Shown: one piece after another, positions 18,676 to 27,443 of the stretch
Layout: each line of letters opens with the position of its first letter
Numbering within the stretch: the stretch's first letter is position 1
Notes under the pieces: model-generated
What the model saw: only the letters and a program-made list of their open reading frames with translations
Databases searched by the model: none
Told to the model about the DNA's origin: nothing
Position numbers and translations under genes: made by a program
Assembly (NCBI RefSeq): GCF_017168145.1
Contig: NZ_JADQTL010000009.1
Location: 62,001-126,000 of the forward strand
Source: Anaerovorax sp. IOR16
GTDB lineage: Bacteria > Bacillota > Clostridia > Peptostreptococcales > Anaerovoracaceae
Length of the DNA: 64,000 bases
Direction: 5' to 3'

Positions 18676-20022
18676 ATGTTCAAAAAGTTTACCAATGGTT
18701 GTGTTGCTTTGGTACAAAGATTCCTACCCGACCCGTTTATTTTCTGCATTATCTTGACTGTATTTGTATTCTTAGTAGCAATGCCGGTTACCGGCCAGGG
18801 CCCACTGGAAATGGTGAATCACTGGGGCGGTGGCATTTGGACCTTACTTGCATTTTCCATGCAGATGGCACTCGTTTTAGTATTAGGATCGGCACTTGCA
18901 AATGCTCCTTCGGTAAAGAGAGTTGTTGTAAGTTTAGCATCCATTCCTAAAACTCCATTTCAAGGGATCGTTTCGGTTACCGCTTTTTCAGTAATCGCTT
19001 GCTGGATTAATTGGGGCTTTGGTTTGGTTGTTGGTGCAATTTTAGCAAAGGAAATTGCAAAGCAGGTAAAAGGTATTGATTACCGTTTGTTGATTGCATC
19101 TGCTTATTCCGGTTTTATTATTTGGCATGCAGGATTATCCGCATCCATTCCACTAACAGTTGCTACTGGCGGTGAAGCTCTTACAAAAGCAACTGGAGGT
19201 GCGATTACAGAAGCCATTCCAACAAGTGTGACAATTTTTTCATCTTATAATTTAATTATGTGTGCAGCAGTATTAATTATCATGCCGTTTGTAAATGCGG
19301 CAATGCATCCTTCTCCAGATAAGGTTGTAACGATTGATACACATTTGCTTCAAGAGGAAGCTTTGGAATCAAGAATTGCTTCAACTCCGGCTGAAAAAAT
19401 GGAAGACAGCCGTATTATGAGTGGATTGATTACCATTTTAGGTCTTGTTTTTATTGTAATGTACTTTAAAAATAATGGCTTTAAGCTTGATTTAAACATT
19501 GTTAATACGATTTTCTTGATTGCCGGAATTTTATTGCATGGTACTCCATTGCGTTATGTAAATGCAATTGGTGAAGCTGTAAAAGGTGCTGGTGGTATAA
19601 TCTTACAGTTCCCGTTTTATGCTGGAATCATGGGGATGATGACCGGTATGGGTGCGGATCAAATTTCTTTGGCTGGTGCCATTAGTAATTGGTTTGTATC
19701 CGTTGCAACACCGACAACGTTCCCGCTATTTTCTTTCTTAAGTGCAGGTATTGTAAATCTGTTTGTACCTTCCGGCGGAGGTCAATGGGCAGTACAGGCG
19801 CCGATTATGATGCCGGCTTCTTTGGAATTAGGTGTAGAACCATCTGTTACCGCTATGGCAATTGCATGGGGTGATGCATGGACAAATATGATTCAGCCGT
19901 TCTGGGCATTACCGGCACTTGGTATTGCAGGTTTAGGTGCTCGTGATATCATGGGATATTGCGTTATCTGCTTGCTTGTAGTTGGTTTGATTGTATGTGG
20001 AGGATTTATCTTCTTAATTTAA
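18676..20022 (+). CDS. AtoE-type short-chain fatty acid transporter
   Basis: 448-residue polytopic membrane protein of the AtoE/TIGR00366 family: FLPDPFIFCIILTVFVFL near the start, GFGLVVGAILAKEIAK, IWHAGLSASIPLTVAT and VPSGGGQWAVQAPIM with the following IAWGDAWTNMIQPFWALP. ATG 18676 is chosen because AAGGAGG (18661-18667) lies nine bases upstream; a longer in-frame ORF from 18568 would start inside the promoter. The family is thought to carry short-chain fatty acids such as acetoacetate or butyrate, fitting a butyrate-forming amino acid fermenter. The direction of transport is not known. Confidence 0.87.
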   Translation: MFKKFTNGCVALVQRFLPDPFIFCIILTVFVFLVAMPVTGQGPLEMVNHWGGGIWTLLAFSMQMALVLVLGSALANAPSVKRVVVSLASIPKTPFQGIVSVTAFSVIACWINWGFGLVVGAILAKEIAKQVKGIDYRLLIASAYSGFIIWHAGLSASIPLTVATGGEALTKATGGAITEAIPTSVTIFSSYNLIMCAAVLIIMPFVNAAMHPSPDKVVTIDTHLLQEEALESRIASTPAEKMEDSRIMSGLITILGLVFIVMYFKNNGFKLDLNIVNTIFLIAGILLHGTPLRYVNAIGEAVKGAGGIILQFPFYAGIMGMMTGMGADQISLAGAISNWFVSVATPTTFPLFSFLSAGIVNLFVPSGGGQWAVQAPIMMPASLELGVEPSVTAMAIAWGDAWTNMIQPFWALPALGIAGLGARDIMGYCVICLLVVGLIVCGGFIFLI

Positions 20023-20073
20023 ACAATCAAAATTAGCAAAGAAATAATCGCTAAAATTATAATACATAAGAAC

Positions 20074-20117
20074 AAAGCAGCGTGTTTTAAATTCTTTAAG
20101 GCACGTTGCTTTTTTTC
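20074..20117 (+). terminator. Terminator after the AtoE-like gene
   Basis: 11-bp stem AAAGCAGCGTG (20074-20084) / CACGTTGCTTT (20102-20112, one G-T pair), followed by a T run. Confidence 0.88.
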
Positions 20118-20170
20118 TAAATTATTACTAGATAAATGATAGTGCAAAAGGGCGAAAGCCACTTTTTTTA

Positions 20171-20198
20171 TTGACTTTCTTTTTAGAATAGCTAAAAT
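20171..20198 (+). promoter_or_regulatory. Promoter of the rubredoxin-GltB gene
   Basis: TTGACT (20171-20176), 16-base spacer, TAAAAT (20193-20198), about 65 bases before the start codon. Confidence 0.65.
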
Positions 20199-20264
20199 GA
20201 GGGTAGTGCATAAAAGGAATTTTTATAAGAAGATGGAATTGTAACACTGAAAGGGGTAAGATTT

Positions 20265-21683
20265 ATGGCAAAGTATAAATGTCGTCTATGTGGATATGTT
20301 TATGATTCAGAGAAGGAAGGAAAAGCTTGGGAAGAATTACCGGAAAGTTGGACTTGCCCAATTTGCGGTTATGCGAAAGAAGGTTTTGATTTAATCATTG
20401 AACCGTCTGTTGCTACCAAGGAAGAATCTTCAATTGAAGAAAGCAATGGATCCAATTCTTTGGAATATGATTCAAGATATTCAAAAAAGGAAGGATTGTA
20501 TGATAGACAAATGGATGCCATTCATGAAATGGCAGTATCAGGAAAACCGATTCATTCAGCAATGAGTACAGAGCTGCCGACTCCTTGCTGGGACGCTATT
20601 TTAATCTTAGGATCTCAGCTTGCATCGCTTCCATTGGAGTCGGATGCATCGGTGAGCACAAGAACCGTTATCGGAAGAAATGCCAAAAAACCTATGGTCC
20701 TCGAAAGCCCAATTTATATTTCACATATGTCTTTTGGTGCTTTATCGAAAGAAGTTAAAATTGCATTGGCTAAGGGTGCCGCAGAAAATAAAACGGCAAT
20801 GTGCAGTGGTGAAGGCGGTATTTTAGCCGAAGAGAAGCAGGCTGCTTATAAATATATTTTTGAATATGTGCCCAATTTATATAGTGTAACACCGGAGAAT
20901 CTAAAAAATGCCGATGCCATAGAAATTAAAATCGGGCAAGGAACAAAACCGGGAATGGGAGGGCATCTTCCCGGAGAGAAGGTAACTGAAGAAATCGCAA
21001 AAATAAGGAACAAGAAGATGGGACAAGATATTTTAAGTCCTTCTCGTTTTCCGGGTATTGAAACAAAAGAGGACTTAAAGGAATTGATTGAGAGTCTTCG
21101 TATGCAATCGGAGGGAAGACCGATTGGAGTGAAAATTGCAGCAGGGCATATTGAAAGGGATTTGGAATTCATTGCATATGGAAATCCGGATTTCATAACC
21201 ATTGACGGAAGAGGTGGCGCAACTGCATCCAGTCCCAAAATGGTGCGAGATGCAACGTCAATACTTACGATTTATGCTTTGCATCGAGCTAGAAAATTTT
21301 TAAATGAGAATGAATATCAGATGGAGCTTGTTATTACCGGAGGTCTGCGCGTTTCAAGTGACTTTGCGAAGGCTTTAGCAATGGGCGCAGACGCCGTTGC
21401 AGTTGCAACAGCACCGCTGATGGCGGCAGGGTGTCAAAGATACCGCATCTGCGGCTCCGGACAATGTCCTATGGGTATTGCAACCCAAGATCCAGAGCTT
21501 AGAAAGCGTTTTCCAACTGAGATTGGAGCAAAGAGAGTTGCAAACTATTTAAATGTTTGCTTGGAAGAACTTAAAATGTTTGCTCGAATTACAGGAAAAG
21601 AAAATATACATGACTTGAGTATCCAGGATATTTGTACTATCTCAACAGAAATCGCTGACCATACAAACATTCCTCATGCCTAG
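20265..21683 (+). CDS. Rubredoxin-glutamate synthase domain fusion protein
   Basis: 472-residue fusion. Residues 1-~50 are a rubredoxin-like iron site (CRLCGY and CPICGY, four Cys for one Fe). Residues ~80-470 are the FMN-binding synthase domain of glutamate synthases: ISHMSFGALSKEVKIALAKG, GEGGI, GQGTKPGMGGHLPG, the ITGGLRVSSDFAKALAMGADAVAVAT barrel core and the CxxxxxC iron-sulfur-like GCQRYRICGSGQCPMG. The glutaminase and C-terminal GXGXG beta-helix domains of full GltB are missing. Archaeal and clostridial proteins of this type are usually annotated as glutamate synthase-like oxidoreductases; the true substrate is unproven. Electrons would enter through the rubredoxin head. Confidence 0.88.
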   Translation: MAKYKCRLCGYVYDSEKEGKAWEELPESWTCPICGYAKEGFDLIIEPSVATKEESSIEESNGSNSLEYDSRYSKKEGLYDRQMDAIHEMAVSGKPIHSAMSTELPTPCWDAILILGSQLASLPLESDASVSTRTVIGRNAKKPMVLESPIYISHMSFGALSKEVKIALAKGAAENKTAMCSGEGGILAEEKQAAYKYIFEYVPNLYSVTPENLKNADAIEIKIGQGTKPGMGGHLPGEKVTEEIAKIRNKKMGQDILSPSRFPGIETKEDLKELIESLRMQSEGRPIGVKIAAGHIERDLEFIAYGNPDFITIDGRGGATASSPKMVRDATSILTIYALHRARKFLNENEYQMELVITGGLRVSSDFAKALAMGADAVAVATAPLMAAGCQRYRICGSGQCPMGIATQDPELRKRFPTEIGAKRVANYLNVCLEELKMFARITGKENIHDLSIQDICTISTEIADHTNIPHA

Positions 21684-21694
21684 TAGTGAAAATG

Positions 21695-21726
21695 ACCCAG
21701 CTTCTAAAAAAGCTGGGTTTTTTTTG
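21695..21726 (+). terminator. Terminator after the rubredoxin-GltB gene
   Basis: 9-bp stem ACCCAGCTT (21695-21703) / AAGCTGGGT (21710-21718) followed by eight T. Confidence 0.92.
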
Positions 21727-21736
21727 TAAAAAGTAA

Positions 21737-21822
21737 TTGACAGTAAAAAATAAGGGTGATATATTAATAGTGGTTAGCGATTGCTAACCATATTTTGCAA
21801 CCATAAGTTAGCTTCTGCTAAC
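21737..21822 (+). promoter_or_regulatory. Iron-regulated promoter with two DtxR-family operator copies
   Basis: TTGACA (21737-21742), 17-base spacer, TATATT (21760-21765). Directly downstream is the perfect dyad TGGTTAGC-GATT-GCTAACCA (21771-21790), then a second one GTTAGC-TTCT-GCTAAC (21807-21822). The GGTTAGCNNNNGCTAACC shape resembles DtxR/IdeR-type iron boxes. Binding by a ferrous-iron repressor would cover the transcription start and shut off the feo genes when iron is plentiful. Confidence 0.8.
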
Positions 21823-21861
21823 CAATAATTATATAAAAGCTTACATTAAAAGGAGTTGATG

Positions 21862-22074
21862 ATGGTGCCATTAACATTTACAAAAGTCGGAGAGACAAAA
21901 TGCATTGAAAGAATCAATGGAAAGGATGATGCAAAGAGGTTTTTAAATAACCTTGGTTTCGTTGAGGGAAGTGAAGTTTCCATTGTATCTGAAATTGCCG
22001 GAAATTTGATTGTAATGATAAAAGACACTCGGGTAGCTATCAGCCGTGAAATGGCAAATCGAATTGTAGTATAA
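21862..22074 (+). CDS. feoA: FeoA-type ferrous iron transport accessory protein (first copy)
   Basis: 70-residue SH3-like FeoA domain protein: LTFTKVGETKCIERINGK, FLNNLGFVEGSEVSIVSE, IVMIKDTRVAISREMANRI. TTG/ATG/ATG stand in a row; ATG 21862 has the best distance (six bases) to AAGGAG. FeoA-type proteins bind FeoB and help Fe(II) uptake. It is the first gene behind the iron-box promoter. Confidence 0.9.
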   Translation: MVPLTFTKVGETKCIERINGKDDAKRFLNNLGFVEGSEVSIVSEIAGNLIVMIKDTRVAISREMANRIVV

Positions 22075-22095
22075 AGGTAATAGAAAGGAGAAGCG

Positions 22096-22332
22096 ATGAT
22101 GAATACTTTAAAAGGAGTAAAATGTGGGCAGACTGTGATGGTCAAAAAGCTTCATGGTGAAGGCGCGGTAAAACGCAGAATTATGGATATGGGAATAACA
22201 AAAGGCAGTGAAGTATATATTCGAAAGGTGGCACCTTTGGGTGATCCCATTGAAGTTAATGTTCGGGGTTATGAATTGTCAATTCGGAAAGCGGATGCGG
22301 CAATGATTGAGGTTGAATTGGAATTTTGTTAG
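22096..22332 (+). CDS. feoA: FeoA-type protein (second copy)
   Basis: 78-residue second FeoA domain: TLKGVKCGQTVMVKKLHGEG, RRIMDMGITKGSEVYIRKVAPLGDP, VNVRGYELSIRKADA. This copy carries the MGITKG and PLGDP signatures of canonical FeoA, so it is the better match to FeoA proper; the first copy is shorter. An ATG at 22099 has slightly better spacing to AAAGGAG. Two FeoA genes ahead of feoB are common in clostridia. Confidence 0.92.
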   Translation: MMNTLKGVKCGQTVMVKKLHGEGAVKRRIMDMGITKGSEVYIRKVAPLGDPIEVNVRGYELSIRKADAAMIEVELEFC

Positions 22333-22388
22333 ATCAATAAATTTTTACTGAATTAATAAAAAGAAATAGATATTTTTTTTAATAGTGG

Positions 22389-22404
22389 GTTAGCACATGC
22401 TAAC
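22389..22404 (+). promoter_or_regulatory. DtxR-family operator copy before feoB
   Basis: Perfect dyad GTTAGC-ACAT-GCTAAC, same architecture as the boxes at 21771 and 21807, placed 20 bases before the feoB start. It suggests a second regulated promoter or a roadblock point inside the operon. Confidence 0.7.
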
Positions 22405-22423
22405 AGCTTGAAGGAGGATAAGA

Positions 22424-24586
22424 ATGTTAAAGATCGCTCTTGCCGGTAATCCGAACAGCGGTAAAACAACGTTGTTTAATGCACTTACAGGGTCAAAGCA
22501 ATATGTCGGCAATTGGCCCGGCGTCACGGTAGAAAAAAAAGAAGGAAGGATAAAGGGACAGAAAGAAGTACGGTTGATTGATTTACCCGGAATTTATTCT
22601 CTTTCCCCATATACATTAGAAGAGGTTGTATCGAGAAATTATTTGTTAGATGAAAAACCGGATGCCATAATAAATATTGTTGATGGATCGAATTTGGAAC
22701 GCAATTTGTATTTGACGACACAGATTGAAGAGCTTGGCATTCCGATGATTGTTGCAATTAATATGATGGATGTTGTGAATAAAAATGGAGATAAGATTGA
22801 TTGTTCAAAATTATCGAAGTCTCTCGGATGTCCGGTAATTCCGATTTCCGCAATGAAAGGTGAAGGAATTTCAGACTTGATTGAGCAGGCTGTTTCCGTT
22901 GCAAATACTGATAAGACTACTGATCTTTCAAAGCGCTTTTCAACACAGGTGGAGAATGTACTTTCTGAGATTCAAAAGCAGATTCCGAATGAAATTGAGG
23001 AAAAACAGAGACGTTGGTATGCAGTTAAGCTTTTTGAAAGGGATGAGAAAGTAATACAGCAAATAAAAAAATCAACCAAAATAGAAGCCTTGGTGAATGA
23101 AATGGAAATGGCAATGGAGGATGATTCAGAGAGCATCATCACAAATGAACGTTACCAATACATTACTTCTCTGATTCAAAATTGTTATCAGAAAAAAAGC
23201 AAATCCAAAATATCAACATCCGATAAAATTGATAGAGTGGTTACAAACCGATTTTTAGCACTCCCGATTTTTGCTGTTATTATGTTTTTTGTATATTACA
23301 TATCAATCACAACCATTGGAGATTTAGTAACGGTATTTACAAACGATACTTTATTTGGCGCTTGGATCTCTGAAACACTGGCAGCTTGGATGGAAACAAT
23401 TGGTGTCAGCACTTGGCTTATTGGGTTAACTGTAGATGGCATCGTCGGCGGAGTTGGAGCAGTACTTGGATTTGTTCCACAAATGTTTATTCTTTTTGCT
23501 ATGCTTGCAATATTAGAGGAATGTGGGTATATGGCTCGTGTTGCTTTCATTATGGATCGTATATTTCGAAAGTTTGGACTTTCCGGAAAATCTTTTATTC
23601 CAATGTTGATTGGAACGGGATGCGGCATTCCAGGGATTATGGCATCTCGAACCATTGAAAACGAAAGCGATCGCAGGATGACAATTATGACGACAACCTT
23701 TATGCCTTGCGGAGCAAAGATGCCGATTGTAGCTTTAATAGCTGGCGCGTTATTTGGTGGGGCTTGGTGGGTTGCACCGTCAGCCTATTTTATTGGAGTC
23801 GCAGCCGTTATTATATCAGGACTTATTTTAAAGAAAACAAAAATGTTTGCAGGAAAACCTGCTCCGTTTGTTATGGAGCTTCCGACCTATCATGTTCCTA
23901 CTCTTGGAAGTGTTTTACGTAGTATGTGGGAACGTGGAAGTTCGTTTATTAAAAAAGCTGGAACAATTATCTTACTTTCAAGTGTTTTGATTTGGTTCCT
24001 CTCCTCGTTTGGAATGGTAGATGGGTCTCTGCAAATGGTTGAAAATATGGATGAAAGTATTTTGGCAGTGATCGGAGGATGGATTGCTCCAATCTTTGCA
24101 CCATTGGGTTTTGGAGCTTGGCAAAGTGCGGTCGCTACTATAATGGGATTGGTTGCAAAAGAAGAAGTTGTTGGGGTATTCGGTGTCCTTTATGGAGTGT
24201 CGGGTGATGCACTTGAATTAGTAGAAGAAGGTTCCTACGGTGAACTTGGTGCAATATCGCAACATTTTACAATGCTTTCTGCGTATTCGTTTTTAGTCTT
24301 TAATCTCCTTTGTGCCCCTTGCTTTGCTGCAATTGGTGCGATTAAGAGAGAGATGAACAATGCAAAATGGACGTGGTTTGCAGTTGCATATCAGTGTGTG
24401 TTTGCTTATGTTATGGCGTTTATGGTATTTCAATTTGGATCCATGTTTTATGGAACATTCGGCGTTGGAACCATCATTGCTTTTCTGCTTCTTGCTGCTC
24501 TTGTATATCTTTTACTTCGACCGTATAAGAAAAGATCGTCAAGCAGAGCAGAAGTCAATGATGATTTATGTTATCAAAAGGGTTAA
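22424..24586 (+). CDS. feoB: Ferrous iron transporter FeoB
   Basis: 720-residue Fe(II) permease. The N-terminal G domain has G1 GNPNSGKTTLFNALTG, the GNWPGVTVEKKEG switch, G3 DLPGIYSLSP and NMMD (G4); a helical guanine-dissociation-type region follows to about residue 260. The rest is membrane with two Gate repeats containing MLIGTGCGIPGIMASRTIEN and TTFMPCGAKMPI (Cys residues proposed for iron passage). Length is slightly above the common 650-770 range centre. AAGGAGG precedes the ATG. It works with the two FeoA proteins in the cell membrane. Confidence 0.96.
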   Translation: MLKIALAGNPNSGKTTLFNALTGSKQYVGNWPGVTVEKKEGRIKGQKEVRLIDLPGIYSLSPYTLEEVVSRNYLLDEKPDAIINIVDGSNLERNLYLTTQIEELGIPMIVAINMMDVVNKNGDKIDCSKLSKSLGCPVIPISAMKGEGISDLIEQAVSVANTDKTTDLSKRFSTQVENVLSEIQKQIPNEIEEKQRRWYAVKLFERDEKVIQQIKKSTKIEALVNEMEMAMEDDSESIITNERYQYITSLIQNCYQKKSKSKISTSDKIDRVVTNRFLALPIFAVIMFFVYYISITTIGDLVTVFTNDTLFGAWISETLAAWMETIGVSTWLIGLTVDGIVGGVGAVLGFVPQMFILFAMLAILEECGYMARVAFIMDRIFRKFGLSGKSFIPMLIGTGCGIPGIMASRTIENESDRRMTIMTTTFMPCGAKMPIVALIAGALFGGAWWVAPSAYFIGVAAVIISGLILKKTKMFAGKPAPFVMELPTYHVPTLGSVLRSMWERGSSFIKKAGTIILLSSVLIWFLSSFGMVDGSLQMVENMDESILAVIGGWIAPIFAPLGFGAWQSAVATIMGLVAKEEVVGVFGVLYGVSGDALELVEEGSYGELGAISQHFTMLSAYSFLVFNLLCAPCFAAIGAIKREMNNAKWTWFAVAYQCVFAYVMAFMVFQFGSMFYGTFGVGTIIAFLLLAALVYLLLRPYKKRSSSRAEVNDDLCYQKG

Positions 24587-24594
24587 TGTAATAT

Positions 24595-24621
24595 AAAAAA
24601 GCAGCGTAATGCTGCTTTTTT
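24595..24621 (+). terminator. Terminator after feoB
   Basis: Perfect 11-bp stem AAAAAAGCAGC / GCTGCTTTTTT with loop GTAAT; the A and T arms make it able to act in both directions. Confidence 0.9.
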
Positions 24622-24630
24622 AAAAACAAA

Positions 24631-24650
24631 CAGTTAGCTTGAACTAACTG
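24631..24650 (+). promoter_or_regulatory. DtxR-family operator copy before the DUF2325 gene
   Basis: Inverted repeat CAGTTAG-CTTGAA-CTAACTG; read as GTTAGC-N4-ACTAAC it matches the other three iron boxes with a single change. It lies between the feoB terminator and the small gene, so that gene should belong to the same regulon. Confidence 0.65.
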
Positions 24651-24666
24651 CGTTATGGAGGGAAAA

Positions 24667-24948
24667 ATGAGTGTTGTGATTGTTGGAGGCAATGATTGTA
24701 TGGTATGCCAATATAGAAATCTTTGCAAACAATATAAATGTAATGCAAAGGTATTCACACAAATGAACGGAACGTTAAAAAATAAAATTGGTTCACCGGA
24801 TTTAATGGTTGTTTTTACCGGAACGGTATCACACAAAATGGTTAAATGTGCATTGAATGAAGCGAAGAATCGAAATACAAAAATTGCCCGCGCACATTCC
24901 AGTTCTATCTCCGCATTAAAGATGATTTTAGAAGAACATACTGCATAG
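24667..24948 (+). CDS. DUF2325 small protein, probably iron regulated
   Basis: 93-residue protein of the DUF2325 family: it opens with SVVIVGGNDCMVCQYRNLC, contains a central DLMVVFTGTVSHKM and ends with a basic stretch (KNRNTKIARAHSSS). The N-terminal Cys cluster (CMVCxxxxLC and C at KC) could bind metal. The ATG at 24667 is chosen because GGAGGG stands four bases before it; another in-frame ATG at 24655 precedes that site. It is placed behind feoB with its own iron-type operator, which suggests a role in iron homeostasis. The function of the family is unknown. Confidence 0.75.
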   Translation: MSVVIVGGNDCMVCQYRNLCKQYKCNAKVFTQMNGTLKNKIGSPDLMVVFTGTVSHKMVKCALNEAKNRNTKIARAHSSSISALKMILEEHTA

Positions 24949-24963
24949 GAAGACATACAATTT

Positions 24964-24992
24964 TTGCTTTTTTATTTTTTTTATGGTAAAAT
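24964..24992 (+). promoter_or_regulatory. Promoter of scpAB
   Basis: TTGCTT (24964-24969), 17-base spacer, extended -10 TGG-TAAAAT (24984-24992), 30 bases before the scpA start. Confidence 0.65.
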
Positions 24993-25021
24993 CAGGGGTA
25001 GATTGGCTCAAGGAGAACGGT

Positions 25022-25798
25022 ATGTCATATAAAGTAAAATTAGATGTATTTGAAGGTCCCTTTGATTTACTGGTATATTTGATTGAAAATGCAGAAATGA
25101 ATATTTATGATATTCGTGTGTCAGAAATCACCAGCCAGTATTTAGATTATATTGAGCAAATGAAAAAGCAAGATGCAGTGGTCGCAGGAGAATTTATGGT
25201 TCTTGCGGCTGCTTTGATTGAGCTGAAATCGAAAATGCTTTTACCTCGTACTAAGGTAGAAGGCATACTGGATGAGGAAGAAGATCCTAGAGACGAATTG
25301 GTACAAAAACTTTTAGAGTATAAGCGCTTCAAAGCTGCTTCTGAGTATTTAGAAAAACAAGAGGAACGCATGCGGGGGATTTTTACGAAGCCGCAAGAAG
25401 ATCTTGCACCATATGCATTAGAACCGGATGAATATTTGAATTTGGATATGAGTCAGTTTATGAAGGCGTTTCAAATATTCTTAAACAAAAAGAAAAAGCT
25501 AGAGGATATCAAAAAAAGATACGCTCGAGTTGAACGGCAGCGTATGTCAATTGAAGCTCGGATTGAACAAATGAAGAACTTTTTTTTACGAAAGAAAAGA
25601 GGAACCTTTTCCGAACTGTTGGATGGGAAAACAAGCCGATATCATATTGTATTAACCTTTATGTCAATGTTGGAGCTATTGAAGCAGAGAGCCATTACCG
25701 TTCATCAAAGTGTGAATTACGGAGAGATTACGCTGACTCTTTGTCAGGAACAGGGACATGTAGAGATACCTGCAGGAGGAGGTTTCGATGACCAGTAA
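25022..25798 (+). CDS. scpA: Segregation and condensation protein A
   Basis: 258-residue kleisin of the SMC condensin complex. The start at 25022 gives MSYKVKLDVFEGPFDLLVYLIENAEMNIYDI, the family N-terminus, behind AAGGAG. The middle is acidic and helical (LDEEEDPRDELVQKLLEYKRFK) and the C-terminal winged helix ends near GEITLTLCQEQGHVEI. It bridges SMC heads with ScpB in chromosome segregation. The gene overlaps scpB by 11 bases. Confidence 0.95.
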   Translation: MSYKVKLDVFEGPFDLLVYLIENAEMNIYDIRVSEITSQYLDYIEQMKKQDAVVAGEFMVLAAALIELKSKMLLPRTKVEGILDEEEDPRDELVQKLLEYKRFKAASEYLEKQEERMRGIFTKPQEDLAPYALEPDEYLNLDMSQFMKAFQIFLNKKKKLEDIKKRYARVERQRMSIEARIEQMKNFFLRKKRGTFSELLDGKTSRYHIVLTFMSMLELLKQRAITVHQSVNYGEITLTLCQEQGHVEIPAGGGFDDQ

Positions 25799-26375
25799 AA
25801 AAAATATAAAATCTATATTTGAATCTATTTTATTTGTATGGGGAGAACCTTTGGATGTAAAAATTGCTGCAGATCTTTTTGATATGCATTGGAAGGAAGC
25901 ATATGACTGCTTTAAGGAGTTGCAGCAGGAGTATGAAGTACAAGACAGAGGCATTCGAATCCGTGAAATCGATAAAAGTTTTCAATTATGTACCAAAGAG
26001 GAAAACAATGTTTATATAGAACGATTGTGTACGCCGGTAAAAGAAAAGCGTTTGTCTCAATCGGCATTGGAAGTCCTGGCAATCATTGCCTATAAACAAC
26101 CGGTGACAAAGGGAGAAATCGAATCCATTCGTGGGATTAAGTGCGATCGCGTGATTGAAGGCCTGATGAAAAAAGATTTGATTATAGAAACCGGTCGTTC
26201 TGCTGCAATCGGCAGACCGATACTTTATGGAACAACAAAAGAGTTTTTAAGATATTTCGGGTTTACCTCAATGAAGGAGTTACCGGACATTGATGATATT
26301 GAAAGCATTATTAGAGAACAAGAACCAAATCATTTAGATTTTCAACAAATTGCAATTGAATTTGAAAAAAATTAA
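25788..26375 (+). CDS. scpB: Segregation and condensation protein B
   Basis: 195-residue ScpB with two winged-helix domains: KSIFESILFVWGEPLDVKIAADLFD at the start, SQSALEVLAIIAYKQPVTKGEIESIRGIKCDRVI as the family signature and GRPILYGTTKEFLRYFGF. AGGAGG lies within scpA. It works as a dimer with ScpA and SMC. Length is typical. Confidence 0.95.
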   Translation: MTSKKNIKSIFESILFVWGEPLDVKIAADLFDMHWKEAYDCFKELQQEYEVQDRGIRIREIDKSFQLCTKEENNVYIERLCTPVKEKRLSQSALEVLAIIAYKQPVTKGEIESIRGIKCDRVIEGLMKKDLIIETGRSAAIGRPILYGTTKEFLRYFGFTSMKELPDIDDIESIIREQEPNHLDFQQIAIEFEKN

Positions 26376-26447
26376 ATAAAAAATTTCATCCATCAATTAC
26401 CAAGAAGAAATAAGGAAAAGAAGCAAAATTTTGTACAAACTAATACC

Positions 26448-27278
26448 ATGAAAAAGAAATGGATGTTTGTACTATTAATTATTTTATTTATTTGGGCATT
26501 TTATAGTCGTATGGTCGTAACTCGCTATACCGTGTATACGGAAAAGCTGCGATGGAATCAAACTCTTCGTATTGTGCTTCTTGCTGATCTGCATAGTCGT
26601 TACTATGCAGAGGGGCAGGATAAATTGGCACGCTTGATAAGGGATCAAGATCCGGATTTGATAGCACTTTCCGGTGATATTGTGGATGATCGAATTTCAA
26701 CACAGGGTGCCTATTCCCTCATTAAAAGAATTGAGGGGTGTGCACCTATTTTTTTTGTTACGGGAAATCATGAGTGCTGTCGGAATGACTTAGAGAAAAT
26801 AAAAGACGAATTAGAGTATTATAGTGTAAAGGTATTAGACGATGGACAAGTAATAACAACAATTTCCGGAGAGAAAATACGAATTGCCGGTCTTGAAGAC
26901 CCTTGTATGAGAAAATGTAATGTGACAAAAAGAAAATGGATTAGGAGTAAAAAAGATTTATTTCATAAACAAGAAGATATGTATTCCATTTTACTTTCTC
27001 ACCGACCGGAACTCTTTTATTTGTATGATCGATGGGAATTTGATTTGGTACTCTGCGGACATACACATGGGGGATTGATTCGTATTCCGGGGATACTAAA
27101 TGGTTTGTGGGCAGTGGATCAAGGATATTTTCCGAAATATGCGGGAGGATTATACGTGCACAACGGTAAGACAAGGAGCTATGCACAGGTGGTAAGTCGA
27201 GGCTGTTCCGTTAATCCAAATTCACCTCGTGTTTTTAATCCTCCGGAAATTGTCGTAATTGATATAAAAGGAAAATAA
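26448..27278 (+). CDS. Membrane-anchored metallophosphoesterase
   Basis: 276-residue calcineurin-like phosphoesterase of the YkuE/YaeI type. An N-terminal membrane anchor (residues ~4-20) is followed by the dimetal motifs LLADLHSR (D-x-H), ALSGDIVDD (GD), FFVTGNHEC (GNHE), LLSHRPE and VLCGHTHGG (GHTH). Relatives hydrolyse lipid A precursors or other phosphoesters; the substrate here is unknown. No good ribosome binding site lies in the usual window before the ATG (AAGGAA is some 30 bases upstream), so translation may be weak or the start may differ. An IS110 element has landed behind it. Confidence 0.85.
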   Translation: MKKKWMFVLLIILFIWAFYSRMVVTRYTVYTEKLRWNQTLRIVLLADLHSRYYAEGQDKLARLIRDQDPDLIALSGDIVDDRISTQGAYSLIKRIEGCAPIFFVTGNHECCRNDLEKIKDELEYYSVKVLDDGQVITTISGEKIRIAGLEDPCMRKCNVTKRKWIRSKKDLFHKQEDMYSILLSHRPELFYLYDRWEFDLVLCGHTHGGLIRIPGILNGLWAVDQGYFPKYAGGLYVHNGKTRSYAQVVSRGCSVNPNSPRVFNPPEIVVIDIKGK

Positions 27279-27396
27279 AACAAGTTTTTACTCATAGTTG
27301 ATACTTAAAATATAAAATTAGCCTGCAAATAAAAAGTCAATAGTAAAAAGTTGATTTTTTTCAAAAGTACAATGAGGAAATATGACCATCACAAAA

Positions 27397-27419
27397 AGAC
27401 CACCGGATATGGCTGGTCT
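27397..27419 (-). terminator. Terminator of the IS110 transposase transcript
   Basis: On the minus strand AGACCA...TGGTCT (27419 to 27397), stem extended by CC/GG with one bulge, followed by TTTTTG. It lies 25 bases after the transposase stop. Confidence 0.75.
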
Positions 27420-27443
27420 GAAATAAGGGTATGTATGTGGTAA

